From Actinomycetales bacterium JB111 (GTDB lineage Bacteria > Actinomycetota > Actinomycetes > Actinomycetales > Actinomycetaceae): a DNA stretch of 64,000 nucleotides. The notes beneath the pieces are model-generated. The model saw only the letters and a program-made list of their open reading frames with translations. It made no database searches and was not told the origin of the DNA. The stretch covers positions 17,316 through 81,315 of the forward strand of contig FUHX01000041.1 of assembly GCA_900163555.1 (NCBI GenBank), in the 5' to 3' direction. Positions within the stretch are counted from its first letter, which is position 1, and every line of letters begins with the position of its first letter. A program made the translations under genes and the position numbers. This document shows, piece by piece, positions 53,195 through 63,718 of this stretch.

Positions 53195-54190
53195 ATGAGA
53201 AATCGTTCCACGACAACCGTGCTGGCCGCATCGATGGTGGTGGCGACCCTTGCCGCGTGTGGCGGCGAGGGCGAATCGTCCGCCACGGATAGCGCGGACG
53301 GGGAACTCACCCCCGTGACTATCGGGATCATGAGCGTGGCCAACATGGCGCCGCTCTACCTCGGGATCGAGCACGGCTTCTTCGAGGACGAGGGCCTCGA
53401 CGTGGAACTCGTGGTGGCCCAGGGGGGCGCGGCGATCGTCCCGTCCGTCATCAGCGGCGACTTCGCGTTCGGCTACGGCAACGTCGTCTCGCTCATGCAG
53501 GCACGGGACCGAGACCTCGACGTGCAGATCGTCGCCGGTTCCACGCAGTCGGCGCAGGACGAGGCATCGATCGCCAACGGTCTGCTCGTCGCACCTGACA
53601 GCGAGATCACCGACCTGGAAGACATCGCGGGGCACTCGGTCGCCGTGACGACACTCAACAACGCCGGCGAGCTCACCACGCGCGCCACCCTCGAGGCGGC
53701 CGGGGTGGACGTCTCGACGGTCGAGTTCCTCGAGATGGGCTTTCCCGAGATGAACGAGGCCGTTCTCGCCGGACACGTCGACGTCGCCTGGCAGGCCGAA
53801 CCCTTCGTGACGATGGGCGAATCCGAGGGCATGGTCAACATCGCCGATCCGTACCTCGGGACACTGCCGCGGCTCGATGCCGCTGTGTACTTCTCGTCCG
53901 AAGCCTTTGTCGACTCCGATCCGGATACGGTGGCCGCCTTCCAGCGCGCACTCGGTACGTCGATCGACTACGCACTCGAGCACGAGGACGAGTCGCGAGC
54001 GATCGTTCTGACCTTCACCGAGATTCCGGAGTCTGTGGCGAACGAGATGGTCCTTGCCCAGTACTCACCCGTTGTGAACATGGCGTCGATCGAGCTGCAG
54101 GCAGACCTGGCGCTCGAGTACGGCATGATCGAGAACCCTGTCGACGTCGATGCGCTCCTTGCCGACGGCAGCCGTGCGGAGGGCGAGTGA
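53195..54190 (+). CDS. NMT1/THI5-like ABC substrate-binding lipoprotein (orphan, copy 3)
   Basis: A 331-residue exported lipoprotein: MRNRSTTTVLAASMVVATLAAC with the Cys at the lipobox, an acidic linker, then PLYLGIEHGFFEDEGLDVE, VISGDFAFGYGNVVSLM and AWQAEPFVTMG. These blocks, and the end FTEIPESVANEM to YGMIENPVDVDALL, align closely with the orphan protein at 31557-32537. No permease or ATPase is adjacent. ATG 53195 is preferred to 53177 because AAGGGAG lies before it. Translationally coupled to the FAD monooxygenase. Confidence 0.88.
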   Translation: MRNRSTTTVLAASMVVATLAACGGEGESSATDSADGELTPVTIGIMSVANMAPLYLGIEHGFFEDEGLDVELVVAQGGAAIVPSVISGDFAFGYGNVVSLMQARDRDLDVQIVAGSTQSAQDEASIANGLLVAPDSEITDLEDIAGHSVAVTTLNNAGELTTRATLEAAGVDVSTVEFLEMGFPEMNEAVLAGHVDVAWQAEPFVTMGESEGMVNIADPYLGTLPRLDAAVYFSSEAFVDSDPDTVAAFQRALGTSIDYALEHEDESRAIVLTFTEIPESVANEMVLAQYSPVVNMASIELQADLALEYGMIENPVDVDALLADGSRAEGE

Positions 54191-55338
54191 TGAAGACGGC
54201 GAGGATCGGCGGCGGCGGTATCGCCGGCATGGCGGCGGCGGGTGCGCTCGCGGCCGAAGGCTGGGACGTCCATGTGTACGAGTCCCGGACCGCGATCACG
54301 GACGAGGGCGGGGCAATCGTCCTGTTCGAGAACATGCACCGTGCACTCGAGCGGCTGGGGGCCCTCGACGGCGCGATCGCGAATGGGGATCCCAAGACGC
54401 GCTTCTCGTACCGGGACCATGCCAACCGCCCGCACGTCGCCTCGAACGCGAACCCGATGGGAGGGCGCTACGTCTACGCGTCGCGGCACGAGGTGCACCG
54501 CGCTCTGATGGACGCGGCAGTCTCGCGCGGCGTGACCGTCCATCTCGGTACGCGCGCGGTCGCAGCGGATCCCGACGGATCCCTCACCCTGGACTCGGGC
54601 GCGGAGGTGCGCGGCGATCTCGTGGTCGCCGCCGACGGCGTGGGATCCGCTCTGCGGGACCACGACACGATCAGACCCACCGTCGCCTGGCTCGGGCACT
54701 ACGGCATCAGGGTCGGGATCGATGCCGAGCTGTCCGTGGCGCAGCCGGGAGAGTTCTGGGAGTTGTGGAACGGGCCGCTCCGGCTCGGGTTCGGACGACT
54801 CGGTGGCCGCAAGTCTGCCGCGTACCTGTCCGCCCCCATCGACGGCTTCACAGCGGATGCGTCCTCGATGGACGTGGACGTCTGGCTGCGGTCGTTTCCG
54901 GATCAGCGCGAGGTCGTGGAGGCGATCGCCGAGCAGGTGCCGTCGGTTGCCCCCTTCTCGAAAGTGACGTGCGACCGCTGGCAGGCGGGCCGGCTCGCCG
55001 TCATCGGGGACGCCGCTCACGGCATGCCGCCGCACAGGGGGCAGGGTGCGGCCATGGCCGTTCTTGACGCCGTGCATCTTGGGGCCGTCCTCGGCCGTGA
55101 GGGCGTGCGATTCGGTGGCACGGGACTGCAGAGCGGATCCGACGTCTCCCGCGCGCTGGAGGCGTGGGAGTCGGAGGTGCGTCCGATCGTCGACCGGACT
55201 CAGCGGGTCGCCGTCTCGTTCTGCCGCATGCAGGACTCCTGGCCACAGGCGGCCATCAACGCGCGTCCGTGGGCGTTCCGTCGCCTGATACGTCGTCGGG
55301 CTCTCGACCTCAGCCTTCTGCCGCCGGTCGCCGCATGA
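54190..55338 (+). CDS. FAD-dependent aromatic-hydroxylase-like monooxygenase
   Basis: A 382-residue single-component flavoprotein monooxygenase of the PHBH/salicylate hydroxylase group. The FAD Rossmann motif is GGGGIAGMAAAGALAAEGWDV (about 6-26), the DG-type motif lies in DLVVAADGVGSALR, and the GD motif is RLAVIGDAAHGMPPHRGQGAAM. The substrate is unknown; the family hydroxylates aromatic or heteroaromatic rings. ATG overlaps the binding-protein stop (TGATG), so uptake and oxidation of one compound seem linked. An alternative GTG start lies one codon earlier. Confidence 0.88.
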   Translation: MKTARIGGGGIAGMAAAGALAAEGWDVHVYESRTAITDEGGAIVLFENMHRALERLGALDGAIANGDPKTRFSYRDHANRPHVASNANPMGGRYVYASRHEVHRALMDAAVSRGVTVHLGTRAVAADPDGSLTLDSGAEVRGDLVVAADGVGSALRDHDTIRPTVAWLGHYGIRVGIDAELSVAQPGEFWELWNGPLRLGFGRLGGRKSAAYLSAPIDGFTADASSMDVDVWLRSFPDQREVVEAIAEQVPSVAPFSKVTCDRWQAGRLAVIGDAAHGMPPHRGQGAAMAVLDAVHLGAVLGREGVRFGGTGLQSGSDVSRALEAWESEVRPIVDRTQRVAVSFCRMQDSWPQAAINARPWAFRRLIRRRALDLSLLPPVAA

Positions 55339-55368
55339 CCGCCTCGTGGCGGCGAAGGTACGAAAGAA

Positions 55369-55413
55369 CGGGCCCGACGGCGACGCAGGGGTCCTGCGTC
55401 GCCGTCGGGCCCG
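55369..55413. terminator. Terminator hairpin after the FAD monooxygenase
   Basis: A perfect 21-bp stem beginning CGGGCCCGACGGCGACGCAGG with a three-base loop. It lies between the converging monooxygenase and lipoprotein genes. Confidence 0.8.
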
Positions 55414-55434
55414 ATTCGTTCCCGGTGGCTGGGC

Positions 55435-56010
55435 TCAGGCGCCCGTGCAGGCCTCGGCGATGGCCATCGTGTTGTCGGCGTTCTCCGTCATGGCGTCGGG
55501 GTCGACGGCGCCGGTGGAGAGGCTCTCGATGTAGTCGGCCTCGGACTGGAACAGCGGCGCGAGGTTCTCCGGGCTGCGCTCGGCGAGGTCGGCCATGGAG
55601 GTGCCGTACTCGGTGAGGCCCTCGGTCATGCCCTCGAGGTCCGAGGGGTCGGTGTTGGTGCTCTCACCGAACTCGAGCAGGATGTTCTGGTACTCGGCGC
55701 AGGCGTCGGCCTCGGAGAGCTCGCCGCCGCCGGCCGCGGCGCCGTCCTCGCCGTCGGCGTCGTCCGAAGAAGCGTCGTCGGAGCCGGTGTCCTCGGAACC
55801 GGCCTCGTCGGAGCCGGTCTCCGCGCCACCCTGGGCGTCGTCGGAACCGGTCTCCTCGGTCTGGTCGCCGGAGTCCTCGGAGTCCTCGGACTGCGACGGG
55901 GGAGCCTGCGTGTCGTCCTCGTTGTCGTCGCCCCCGCCGCAGGCGGCGAGAGTGGTCGCGAGCAGCCCTGCCCCGAGGAGCGTCGCGAAGTTGCGTCGAG
56001 TGCGTGCCAT
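55435..56010 (-). CDS. Unknown lipoprotein with Ser/Asp/Glu-rich linker
   Basis: A 191-residue exported protein I cannot assign. The signal sequence MARTRRNFATLLGAGLLATT leads to lipobox LAAC, with the Cys as mature N-terminus. A roughly 75-residue acidic linker follows, with repeated GSDD/GSED-type units. The C-terminal 85 residues (DACAEYQNILLEF to EACTGA) form a small helical domain with two Cys that could be disulfide-bonded. A GGGAG sequence precedes the chosen ATG. Likely surface-anchored; partners unknown. Confidence 0.75.
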   Translation of the reverse strand: MARTRRNFATLLGAGLLATTLAACGGGDDNEDDTQAPPSQSEDSEDSGDQTEETGSDDAQGGAETGSDEAGSEDTGSDDASSDDADGEDGAAAGGGELSEADACAEYQNILLEFGESTNTDPSDLEGMTEGLTEYGTSMADLAERSPENLAPLFQSEADYIESLSTGAVDPDAMTENADNTMAIAEACTGA

Positions 56011-56235
56011 AGGAAGTCTCCCAAGATTGGTCGAGATCGCCGGACCAGCGTCCGGCTGGTCGAGACTAATCACGCTGCTCACAGGCCCGAGGAGGCTGGA
56101 TGGGGAGCGCTCCCCGTCGTCGGGCGACGTACGTTTCGGACGCCGTGCGACGGCTGCTTCAGGCTGCGGACGACGCATACGTCGGGAGCCGGAGGACGCC
56201 CGCTCCCGGCGTCGCCGTGCCCGGGTGACCCGGTC

Positions 56236-57246
56236 TCAGGCGCCCGCGAGTGTGGCGACGAGGACCGCCTTGATCGTGTGCATGCGGTTCTCCGCCTGCC
56301 CGAACACGACCGAGCTCGACGACCGGAAGACCTCGTCGGTGACCTCGAGGGCGTCCATGCCGCTCAGCTCGAAGACGTCGCGGCCGACCTGCGTGCCGAG
56401 GTCGTGGAACGCGGGCAGGCAGTGCATGAAGATCGCGCGGTCGTTGCCGGCCGCGGCCATGACGCCCGCGTCGACCTGGTAGTCCCGCAGCTGCTCGATG
56501 CGCTCGGCCCAGACCTCCTTCTTCTCGCCCATCGACACCCACACGTCGGTGGAGATCGCGTCGGCGCCCGCCACCCCTGCGGCCACGTCGCTCGTGAGGG
56601 TGATGCGCGCGCCCGTCTCCGCGGCGATGCGCTCGGCCTGCTCGACGACGTCCTGCGGAGGGAAGTACGACTGCGGCGCGACGATCCGCACGTCCATGCC
56701 GAGCATCGCCGAGGAGACGAGGAGGGACCGGCCGGTGTTGAAGCGAGCGTCGCCGAGGTAGGCGTGCGTCACCTCGCCGAACGGCTTCCCGGTGTGCTCG
56801 CGGATCGTCAGGGCGTCGGCGAGCATCTGGGTGGGGTGCCAGTCGTCGGTCAGCCCGTTGTAGACCGGGACGCCCGCGTGCTCCGCGAGGGACTCCACGG
56901 TCGCCTGGTGGTCGCCCCGGTACTCGATCGCGTCGTACATGCCGCCGAGCACGGCGGCCGTGTCCGGGATCGACTCCTTGTGCCCGATCTGCGAGCCCGA
57001 GGGGTCGAGGTAGGTCGTCGCGGCGCCCTGGTGCGCGGCGGCGACCTCGAACGCGGCGCGCGTGCGGGTCGACGTCTTCTCGAAGATCAGGGCCACAGCC
57101 TTGCCGACCAGCCGGCGCTCCTCGGAACCGGACCGTCGCTCCGCCTTGAGCTGCTCGGCGAGGTCGACGAGGTACAGCCACTCTGCGGGGGAGAAGTCCA
57201 GCTCCTTGAGCAGGTGGCGTCCGGTGAGGTTCGGGGCTGAGGTCAT
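56236..57246 (-). CDS. argF: Ornithine carbamoyltransferase (ArgF/ArcB type)
   Basis: A 336-residue carbamoyltransferase interconverting ornithine plus carbamoyl phosphate and citrulline plus phosphate. The carbamoyl-phosphate motif is [13 protein letters not shown]. Ornithine-site motifs are DVWVSMGE and [10 protein letters not shown], and the C-terminus reads [20 protein letters not shown]. Length and sequence resemble E. coli ArgF and catabolic ArcB rather than the roughly 310-residue actinobacterial ArgF. It lies outside the arg operon and near arginine deiminase, so it may be catabolic, or do both jobs. TACGCT (complement 57253-57258) six bases before ATG suggests a leaderless transcript. 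Confidence 0.92.
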   Translation of the reverse strand: MTSAPNLTGRHLLKELDFSPAEWLYLVDLAEQLKAERRSGSEERRLVGKAVALIFEKTSTRTRAAFEVAAAHQGAATTYLDPSGSQIGHKESIPDTAAVLGGMYDAIEYRGDHQATVESLAEHAGVPVYNGLTDDWHPTQMLADALTIREHTGKPFGEVTHAYLGDARFNTGRSLLVSSAMLGMDVRIVAPQSYFPPQDVVEQAERIAAETGARITLTSDVAAGVAGADAISTDVWVSMGEKKEVWAERIEQLRDYQVDAGVMAAAGNDRAIFMHCLPAFHDLGTQVGRDVFELSGMDALEVTDEVFRSSSSVVFGQAENRMHTIKAVLVATLAGA

Positions 57247-57334
57247 GGCAGGAGCGTACGGAATCGTCGAGGGTGCCACCCGCTGGGTGCGGCTCGCGGA
57301 CGCATGGCCCAGGGTTGCAAGGCCCACCGACGAA

Positions 57335-57370
57335 CGATGCCGCCGCCCCCGGACGGGGACGGCGGCATCG
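57335..57370 (-). terminator. Hairpin downstream of the aldo/keto reductase
   Basis: CGATGCCGCCG (57335-57345) pairs with CGGCGGCATCG (57360-57370), extended by CCCC/GGGG. It lies 22 bp beyond the reductase stop and before the argF/arcB promoter, so the two genes are transcribed separately. Confidence 0.7.
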
Positions 57371-57391
57371 TGGCCTGCATGTGGGCGGGCG

Positions 57392-58237
<846 letters not shown>

Positions 58238-59539
58238 CTAGGAGCGGTCGGGGACATCGGCAGGGGCGGTCCCGACGGTGTCCGGCATGCGGAGGATCGG
58301 GCAGCTCATGCACCGCGGCCCGCCGCGCCCGCGCCCGAGCTCGGCCCCCGGCACCTCGATCACCTCGATGCCGGCGGCACGCAGGTACGCGTTCGACGTC
58401 GGCGCCCGGTCGTACGTGACGACCACCCCGGGGGACAGCGCGAGCGCGTTGCAGCCGTCGTCCCACTGCTCGCGCGCCGCGGCGCGCGCGTCCATCTCGG
58501 GCGTGAGGAAGCGAAGGGACTCCGCCCCGACGACGTCGCCCATCACCGAGCGCATGCGCTCGGCCGGGTGGTCGGTCACCAGGACCCCGCCCGCGCCGTC
58601 GGGGGTGAGGACGTACGAGGGGAGGTCGCCGAGCCCGCCGTAGATGAGGAAGGTGGAGGAATCGACCATGGTGAGCGCCGTGTCGAGGTGCATGAGCTCG
58701 CGCGCGCTCGGCATCTGCAGGGCGAGCACGCGGTCGGCGGAGCCGGCGGCGAACAGGCGGGCGGCGAGGTGCTCGACGCCCTGCGGCGTCGTGCGCTCGC
58801 TGAGCCCGATGAGCACAGCCCCGTCCCCGACGACGAGGACGTCCCCGCCCTCGACGTTCGCCGCACCCTCGGCCGGGCCGGCGGCCCAGCGGCGGTGCGC
58901 GCCGGCGAACCGCGGGTGCCACCGGTAGATCGCCTCGTAGTGGACGGACTCGCGCACGCGCGCCGCGTACCGCATGGAGTTGACCGCGACGCCGTCGTAC
59001 ACCCAGCAGGACGCGTCCCGGGTGAACAGGTGGTTGGGCAGCGGGCCGAGCAGGAGCGCCTCCGGGCCGCCCACGTGGAGGGGGAGGCTGTCGATGCCGC
59101 CGAGCCGATCCGCGGCCTCCCGACCCGTGAGGCCGGCGATGAGCAGGTCCGCGAGCTCCCGAGCGGGCAGGGACTGGGCATGCTCGTAGAGGGCGGGGGC
59201 GAGTGAGGGGCCGAACCGCTCGGGGGTGAAGGTCGCGTGCAGGACGTGCGAGCGGGCGAAGCTCTGCGTGAGCGTCTCGGCGAGCAGGTCCGCCAGGTGG
59301 TGGACGCGCACGCCGTTCTCCGTGAGCGCGGAGACGAAGGCGTCGTGCTCGTCCTGCGCGCGCTCGTCCCACAGCAGGTCGTCCCACAGCAGGTCCCGCA
59401 TCGTGCGGGGGGTGAGGCGGGCGAGCTCGGGCCCGGGCCGGTGGACGATGACCTCGCGGAGCGGGTCCACCTCCGAGCCGACGTACGGCGCCGGCAGGGC
59501 GCGGGCGGGACCGGCGGGCGACTCGGCGGGCGCACTCAT
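58238..59539 (-). CDS. arcA: Arginine deiminase
   Basis: Hydrolyses arginine to citrulline and ammonia (433 residues). The nucleophile is C410 in GGPRCMSCPIL. The guanidino-binding Asp/Glu lie in PNHLFTRD and NVEGGDVL, and the general-base His in LMHLDTALTMVD. The N-terminal segment VGSEVDPLREVIVHRPGPEL is diagnostic. No carbamate kinase or arginine/ornithine antiporter is present in the window, so a complete ADI operon is not formed here. No ribosome-binding site or close -10 is clear at the chosen ATG. Confidence 0.94.
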   Translation of the reverse strand: MSAPAESPAGPARALPAPYVGSEVDPLREVIVHRPGPELARLTPRTMRDLLWDDLLWDERAQDEHDAFVSALTENGVRVHHLADLLAETLTQSFARSHVLHATFTPERFGPSLAPALYEHAQSLPARELADLLIAGLTGREAADRLGGIDSLPLHVGGPEALLLGPLPNHLFTRDASCWVYDGVAVNSMRYAARVRESVHYEAIYRWHPRFAGAHRRWAAGPAEGAANVEGGDVLVVGDGAVLIGLSERTTPQGVEHLAARLFAAGSADRVLALQMPSARELMHLDTALTMVDSSTFLIYGGLGDLPSYVLTPDGAGGVLVTDHPAERMRSVMGDVVGAESLRFLTPEMDARAAAREQWDDGCNALALSPGVVVTYDRAPTSNAYLRAAGIEVIEVPGAELGRGRGGPRCMSCPILRMPDTVGTAPADVPDRS

Positions 59540-59633
59540 GCACGTAACCCTGCCGCACGTCGGTGGGTCGCGCGCGGCGTTCGCGCGGCGGGTTGCCCGA
59601 CGACGCGGGGTCGCCCGGCCCTGCCGGGCGCAT

Positions 59634-59855
59634 GCACCCGCCCGCCTCCGCCGTCGGCGGTGTAGGCCGCGGGCGATGGCGCCTGCCAGGGTGGCGTCGC
59701 CTGCCCGGGCGACGGCGGTGGCCGCGGACGATGACGCCTGCCGGGCGGACGCACCCGCCCGCCTCCGCCGTCGACGGCGCCGGCCCGGACGATGACGCCT
59801 GCCGGACGAAGGCGCCTACCGGGCGATGACGTCTGCCCGGACGATGACGCCTGCC
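59634..59855. repeat. Dispersed short repeats in the arcA-argH spacer
   Basis: The 364-bp spacer 59540-59903 holds two copies of a 23-bp sequence beginning GCACCCGCCCGCCTCCGCCG (59634-59656 and 59751-59773), 117 bp apart. It also has three exact copies of CGGACGATGACGCCTGCC (59725-59742, 59786-59803, 59838-59855) and degenerate ones (for example 59823, 59673). Nothing gene-like is seen in it. Confidence 0.85.
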
Positions 59856-59888
59856 ACGTGGCGCGCACCGGTGGCACGGCGTCGGTAA

Positions 59889-61361
<1,473 letters not shown>

Positions 61362-61379
61362 CGACCGGGAGGCGTGAGC

Positions 61380-62267
61380 GTGCACGAGGGGACGACGGAC
61401 CCTGCGGGGTCGCACGATCCTGTAGGTCCGCACGATCTTGCGGGCGCGGTTGATCCGGCTCGTGAGCACGGTTCCGCGGGTCCGGACGGTCCGGCGTCCT
61501 CGCACGCTCCGGCCGACATGCCCGGCACGCCCGATCCCTCGCGTCCGCACGACCCGTTCGACCTGCCCGGCGGTCTCGTTCCCGCCGCCGACGACCGACT
61601 CCTCGCCTTCCTCACCCGGCCGGCCACCGAGGTGGCGCCGGGACTGATCGGGGCGATCGTCGTCGTCGGGCAGGGGGAGGACGCCGTCGGCGTGCGACTG
61701 ACCGAGGTCGAGGCATACCTCGGCCCCGACGATCCCGGCTCCCACGCCTACTCCGGCGTGCCGACCGCGCGGACCTGGCCGATGTTCGGCCCCGCCGGCC
61801 ACGTGTACGTGTACCGGAGCTACGGGATCCACAGCTGCGTGAACGTCGTCTGCGGCCGGGACGGGTACGCAACCGGTGTGCTGCTCCGTGGCGGCGAGGT
61901 CGTGGTTGGGATCGAGACGGCGCGTGCCCGGCGGGCAGGGATCGACGATCGTCGGCTGGCGCGCGGGCCGGGAAACGTGGGGCAGTCCCTCGGACTGACG
62001 ACCGCCGATTCTGGAAGGCCGATCGCGTCGGGGCGCGGGATCGCGATCGCGCTGCCCGAGCGACCTCGCGCGGTGGTCGCGGGAGGTCGCGTCGGCGTCT
62101 CGGGCGCCGGCGGCGACCCGGTCGCGTACCCGTGGCGGTTCGTCGAGCCGGGCGCCGTGGGCGTCTCCTCCTACCGGGGAGGACTGCGGGATGGTAGGTC
62201 GGGGCAGCCCGGAGCGCAGCGATGGCACGATGGTGCGCGGCCGTACGCGGCCGAACCGACACGATAG
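61380..62267 (+). CDS. 3-methyladenine DNA glycosylase (AAG/MPG family)
   Basis: Excises alkylated purines from DNA. The Aag-type fold spans about residues 70-255 of 295: LIGAIVVVGQGEDAVGVRLTEVEAYLGPDDPGSHAYSG contains the catalytic glutamate, then GHVYVYRSYGIHSCVNVV and the GPGNVGQSLGL region. The first 65 residues are an unusual low-complexity stretch with repeated HDP/GPHD elements. GTG 61380 is chosen because GGGAGG lies seven bases upstream; GTG 61374 is too close. argH-mpg-tyrS is a frequent actinobacterial order. Confidence 0.9.
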   Translation: MHEGTTDPAGSHDPVGPHDLAGAVDPAREHGSAGPDGPASSHAPADMPGTPDPSRPHDPFDLPGGLVPAADDRLLAFLTRPATEVAPGLIGAIVVVGQGEDAVGVRLTEVEAYLGPDDPGSHAYSGVPTARTWPMFGPAGHVYVYRSYGIHSCVNVVCGRDGYATGVLLRGGEVVVGIETARARRAGIDDRRLARGPGNVGQSLGLTTADSGRPIASGRGIAIALPERPRAVVAGGRVGVSGAGGDPVAYPWRFVEPGAVGVSSYRGGLRDGRSGQPGAQRWHDGARPYAAEPTR

Positions 62268-62279
62268 GGAGAACCAGAC

Positions 62280-63545
62280 GTGACCGACGTCCTCGACGAG
62301 CTGCAGTGGCGGGGCCTGATCGCCCAGCACACCGACATCGACGCGCTGCGCGCGGCCCTCGCGGACGGACCCGTCACCTATTACTGCGGCTTCGACCCGA
62401 CGGCGGCCTCGCTGCACCACGGGCACCTCGTCCAGCTCCTGCTCCTGCGCCACCTGCAGAACGCCGGCCACCGGCCGATCGCGCTTGTCGGCGGCGCGAC
62501 GGGGATGATCGGCGACCCGCGCATGAGCGGCGAGCGCGTGCTCAACGACGCCTCGACCGTGGCGGAGTGGACCGAGCGCCTGCGCGGTCAGGTCTCGGGC
62601 TTCCTCTCCTTCGAGGGCGACAACGCGGCGCAGGTCGTCAACAACCTCGACTGGACCGGGCCGCTGACCGCGATCGAGTTCCTCCGCGACGTCGGCAAGT
62701 ACTTCCGTCTGTCCTCCATGCTCGCGAAGGACACGGTCGCGCGCCGGCTCGAGTCGGCCGAGGGCATCTCCTACACGGAGTTCAGCTACCAGATCCTGCA
62801 GGGGATGGACTTCCTCGAGCTCTACCGTCGCCACGGGGTGACGCTGCAGACCGGGGGCAACGACCAGTGGGGGAACCTGGTCGCGGGCCTCGACCTCATC
62901 CACAAGGTCGAGGGCACCTCGGTCCACGTGCTGACGACGCCGCTCATCACCAAGGCCGACGGCACCAAGTTCGGCAAGTCCGAGGGCGGCGCCGTATGGC
63001 TGGCCCCGGACATGATGAGCCCGTACGCCTTCTTCCAGTTCTGGCTCAACACCGCCGACGACGACGTCGTCCGCTTCCTCAAGATCTTCACCTTCCGCAG
63101 CCGCGAGGAGATCGAGGCACTCGAGGCCGAGGTCGCCGAGCGTCCCTTCGCACGGGTCGCCCAGCGCACCCTGGCCGAGGACGTCACGACCCTCGTGCAC
63201 GGGGCGGACGCGACCACGCGGGTCACGGCAGCCTCGGCGGCCGTCTTCGGCAAGGGTGAGCTGGCCGACCTCGACGCCGACACCCTCCGCGACGCGACGG
63301 CCGAGCTGCCGCGTGCCGCCGGTGACCTGGGGGAGGAGATCGTCGACCTCCTCGTCCGGACCGGGCTCGAGGCTGGTCGTGGAGCGGCTCGCCGCACCAT
63401 CGGTTCGGGTGGTGTCTCGATCAACGGCACGAAGCTCGACGACCCGGACCGGACACTCGCCACGGAGGACCTGCTCGCCGGCGGGGTGACCGTCCTGCGC
63501 AAGGGCAAGAAGAACATGGCGATCGTGGAGGTCGCCGGCGCCTGA
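62280..63545 (+). CDS. tyrS: Tyrosyl-tRNA synthetase
   Basis: Class I aminoacyl-tRNA synthetase (421 residues). The HIGH motif appears as HGHL (residues 47-50) and the KMSKS motif as KFGKS (230-234). The tyrosine pocket [14 protein letters not shown] and the YQILQGMDF segment are typical of the bacterial TyrRS. A C-terminal S4-like domain (about 355-421, [16 protein letters not shown]) binds the tRNA. GTG 62280 is preceded by AGGGAGA. It is the last gene before the rRNA operon. Confidence 0.97.
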   Translation: MTDVLDELQWRGLIAQHTDIDALRAALADGPVTYYCGFDPTAASLHHGHLVQLLLLRHLQNAGHRPIALVGGATGMIGDPRMSGERVLNDASTVAEWTERLRGQVSGFLSFEGDNAAQVVNNLDWTGPLTAIEFLRDVGKYFRLSSMLAKDTVARRLESAEGISYTEFSYQILQGMDFLELYRRHGVTLQTGGNDQWGNLVAGLDLIHKVEGTSVHVLTTPLITKADGTKFGKSEGGAVWLAPDMMSPYAFFQFWLNTADDDVVRFLKIFTFRSREEIEALEAEVAERPFARVAQRTLAEDVTTLVHGADATTRVTAASAAVFGKGELADLDADTLRDATAELPRAAGDLGEEIVDLLVRTGLEAGRGAARRTIGSGGVSINGTKLDDPDRTLATEDLLAGGVTVLRKGKKNMAIVEVAGA

Positions 63546-63569
63546 TCGGCGGAAAGACGCGGGAAACGC

Positions 63570-63600
63570 GGGCGGTCGTGCGCATGACGCACGGCCGCCC
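63570..63600 (+). terminator. Terminator hairpin after tyrS
   Basis: GGGCGG-t-CGTGCG pairs with CGCACG-g-CCGCCC around a five-base CATGA loop, 25 bp after the tyrS stop. Confidence 0.7.
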
Positions 63601-63689
63601 TCGCACGTCCTGGAACGACACGCAGAAGGACCGGGTGCCCCGGCTCACCGAGCGGTGCGGCAGGTCACCCAAAAACGGGCCCGATCGAG

Positions 63690-63718
63690 TTGACCGCCCC
63701 CGTCCCGGTGCGTAATGT
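63690..63718 (+). promoter_or_regulatory. Strong rRNA operon promoter
   Basis: A near-consensus -35 TTGACC (63690-63695), a 17-bp spacer and -10 TAATGT (63713-63718). An A-run (ACCCAAAAACG) just upstream may act as an UP-like element. The position, after tyrS and before the box A leader, identifies it as the rrn promoter. Confidence 0.8.

Noticed and set aside
59340..59405. Apparent internal duplication LLWDDLLWDE in arginine deiminase
   Set aside because: Other arginine deiminases have a similar LLFDD-LWVERAQ stretch here, so it is normal family sequence and not a recent duplication.
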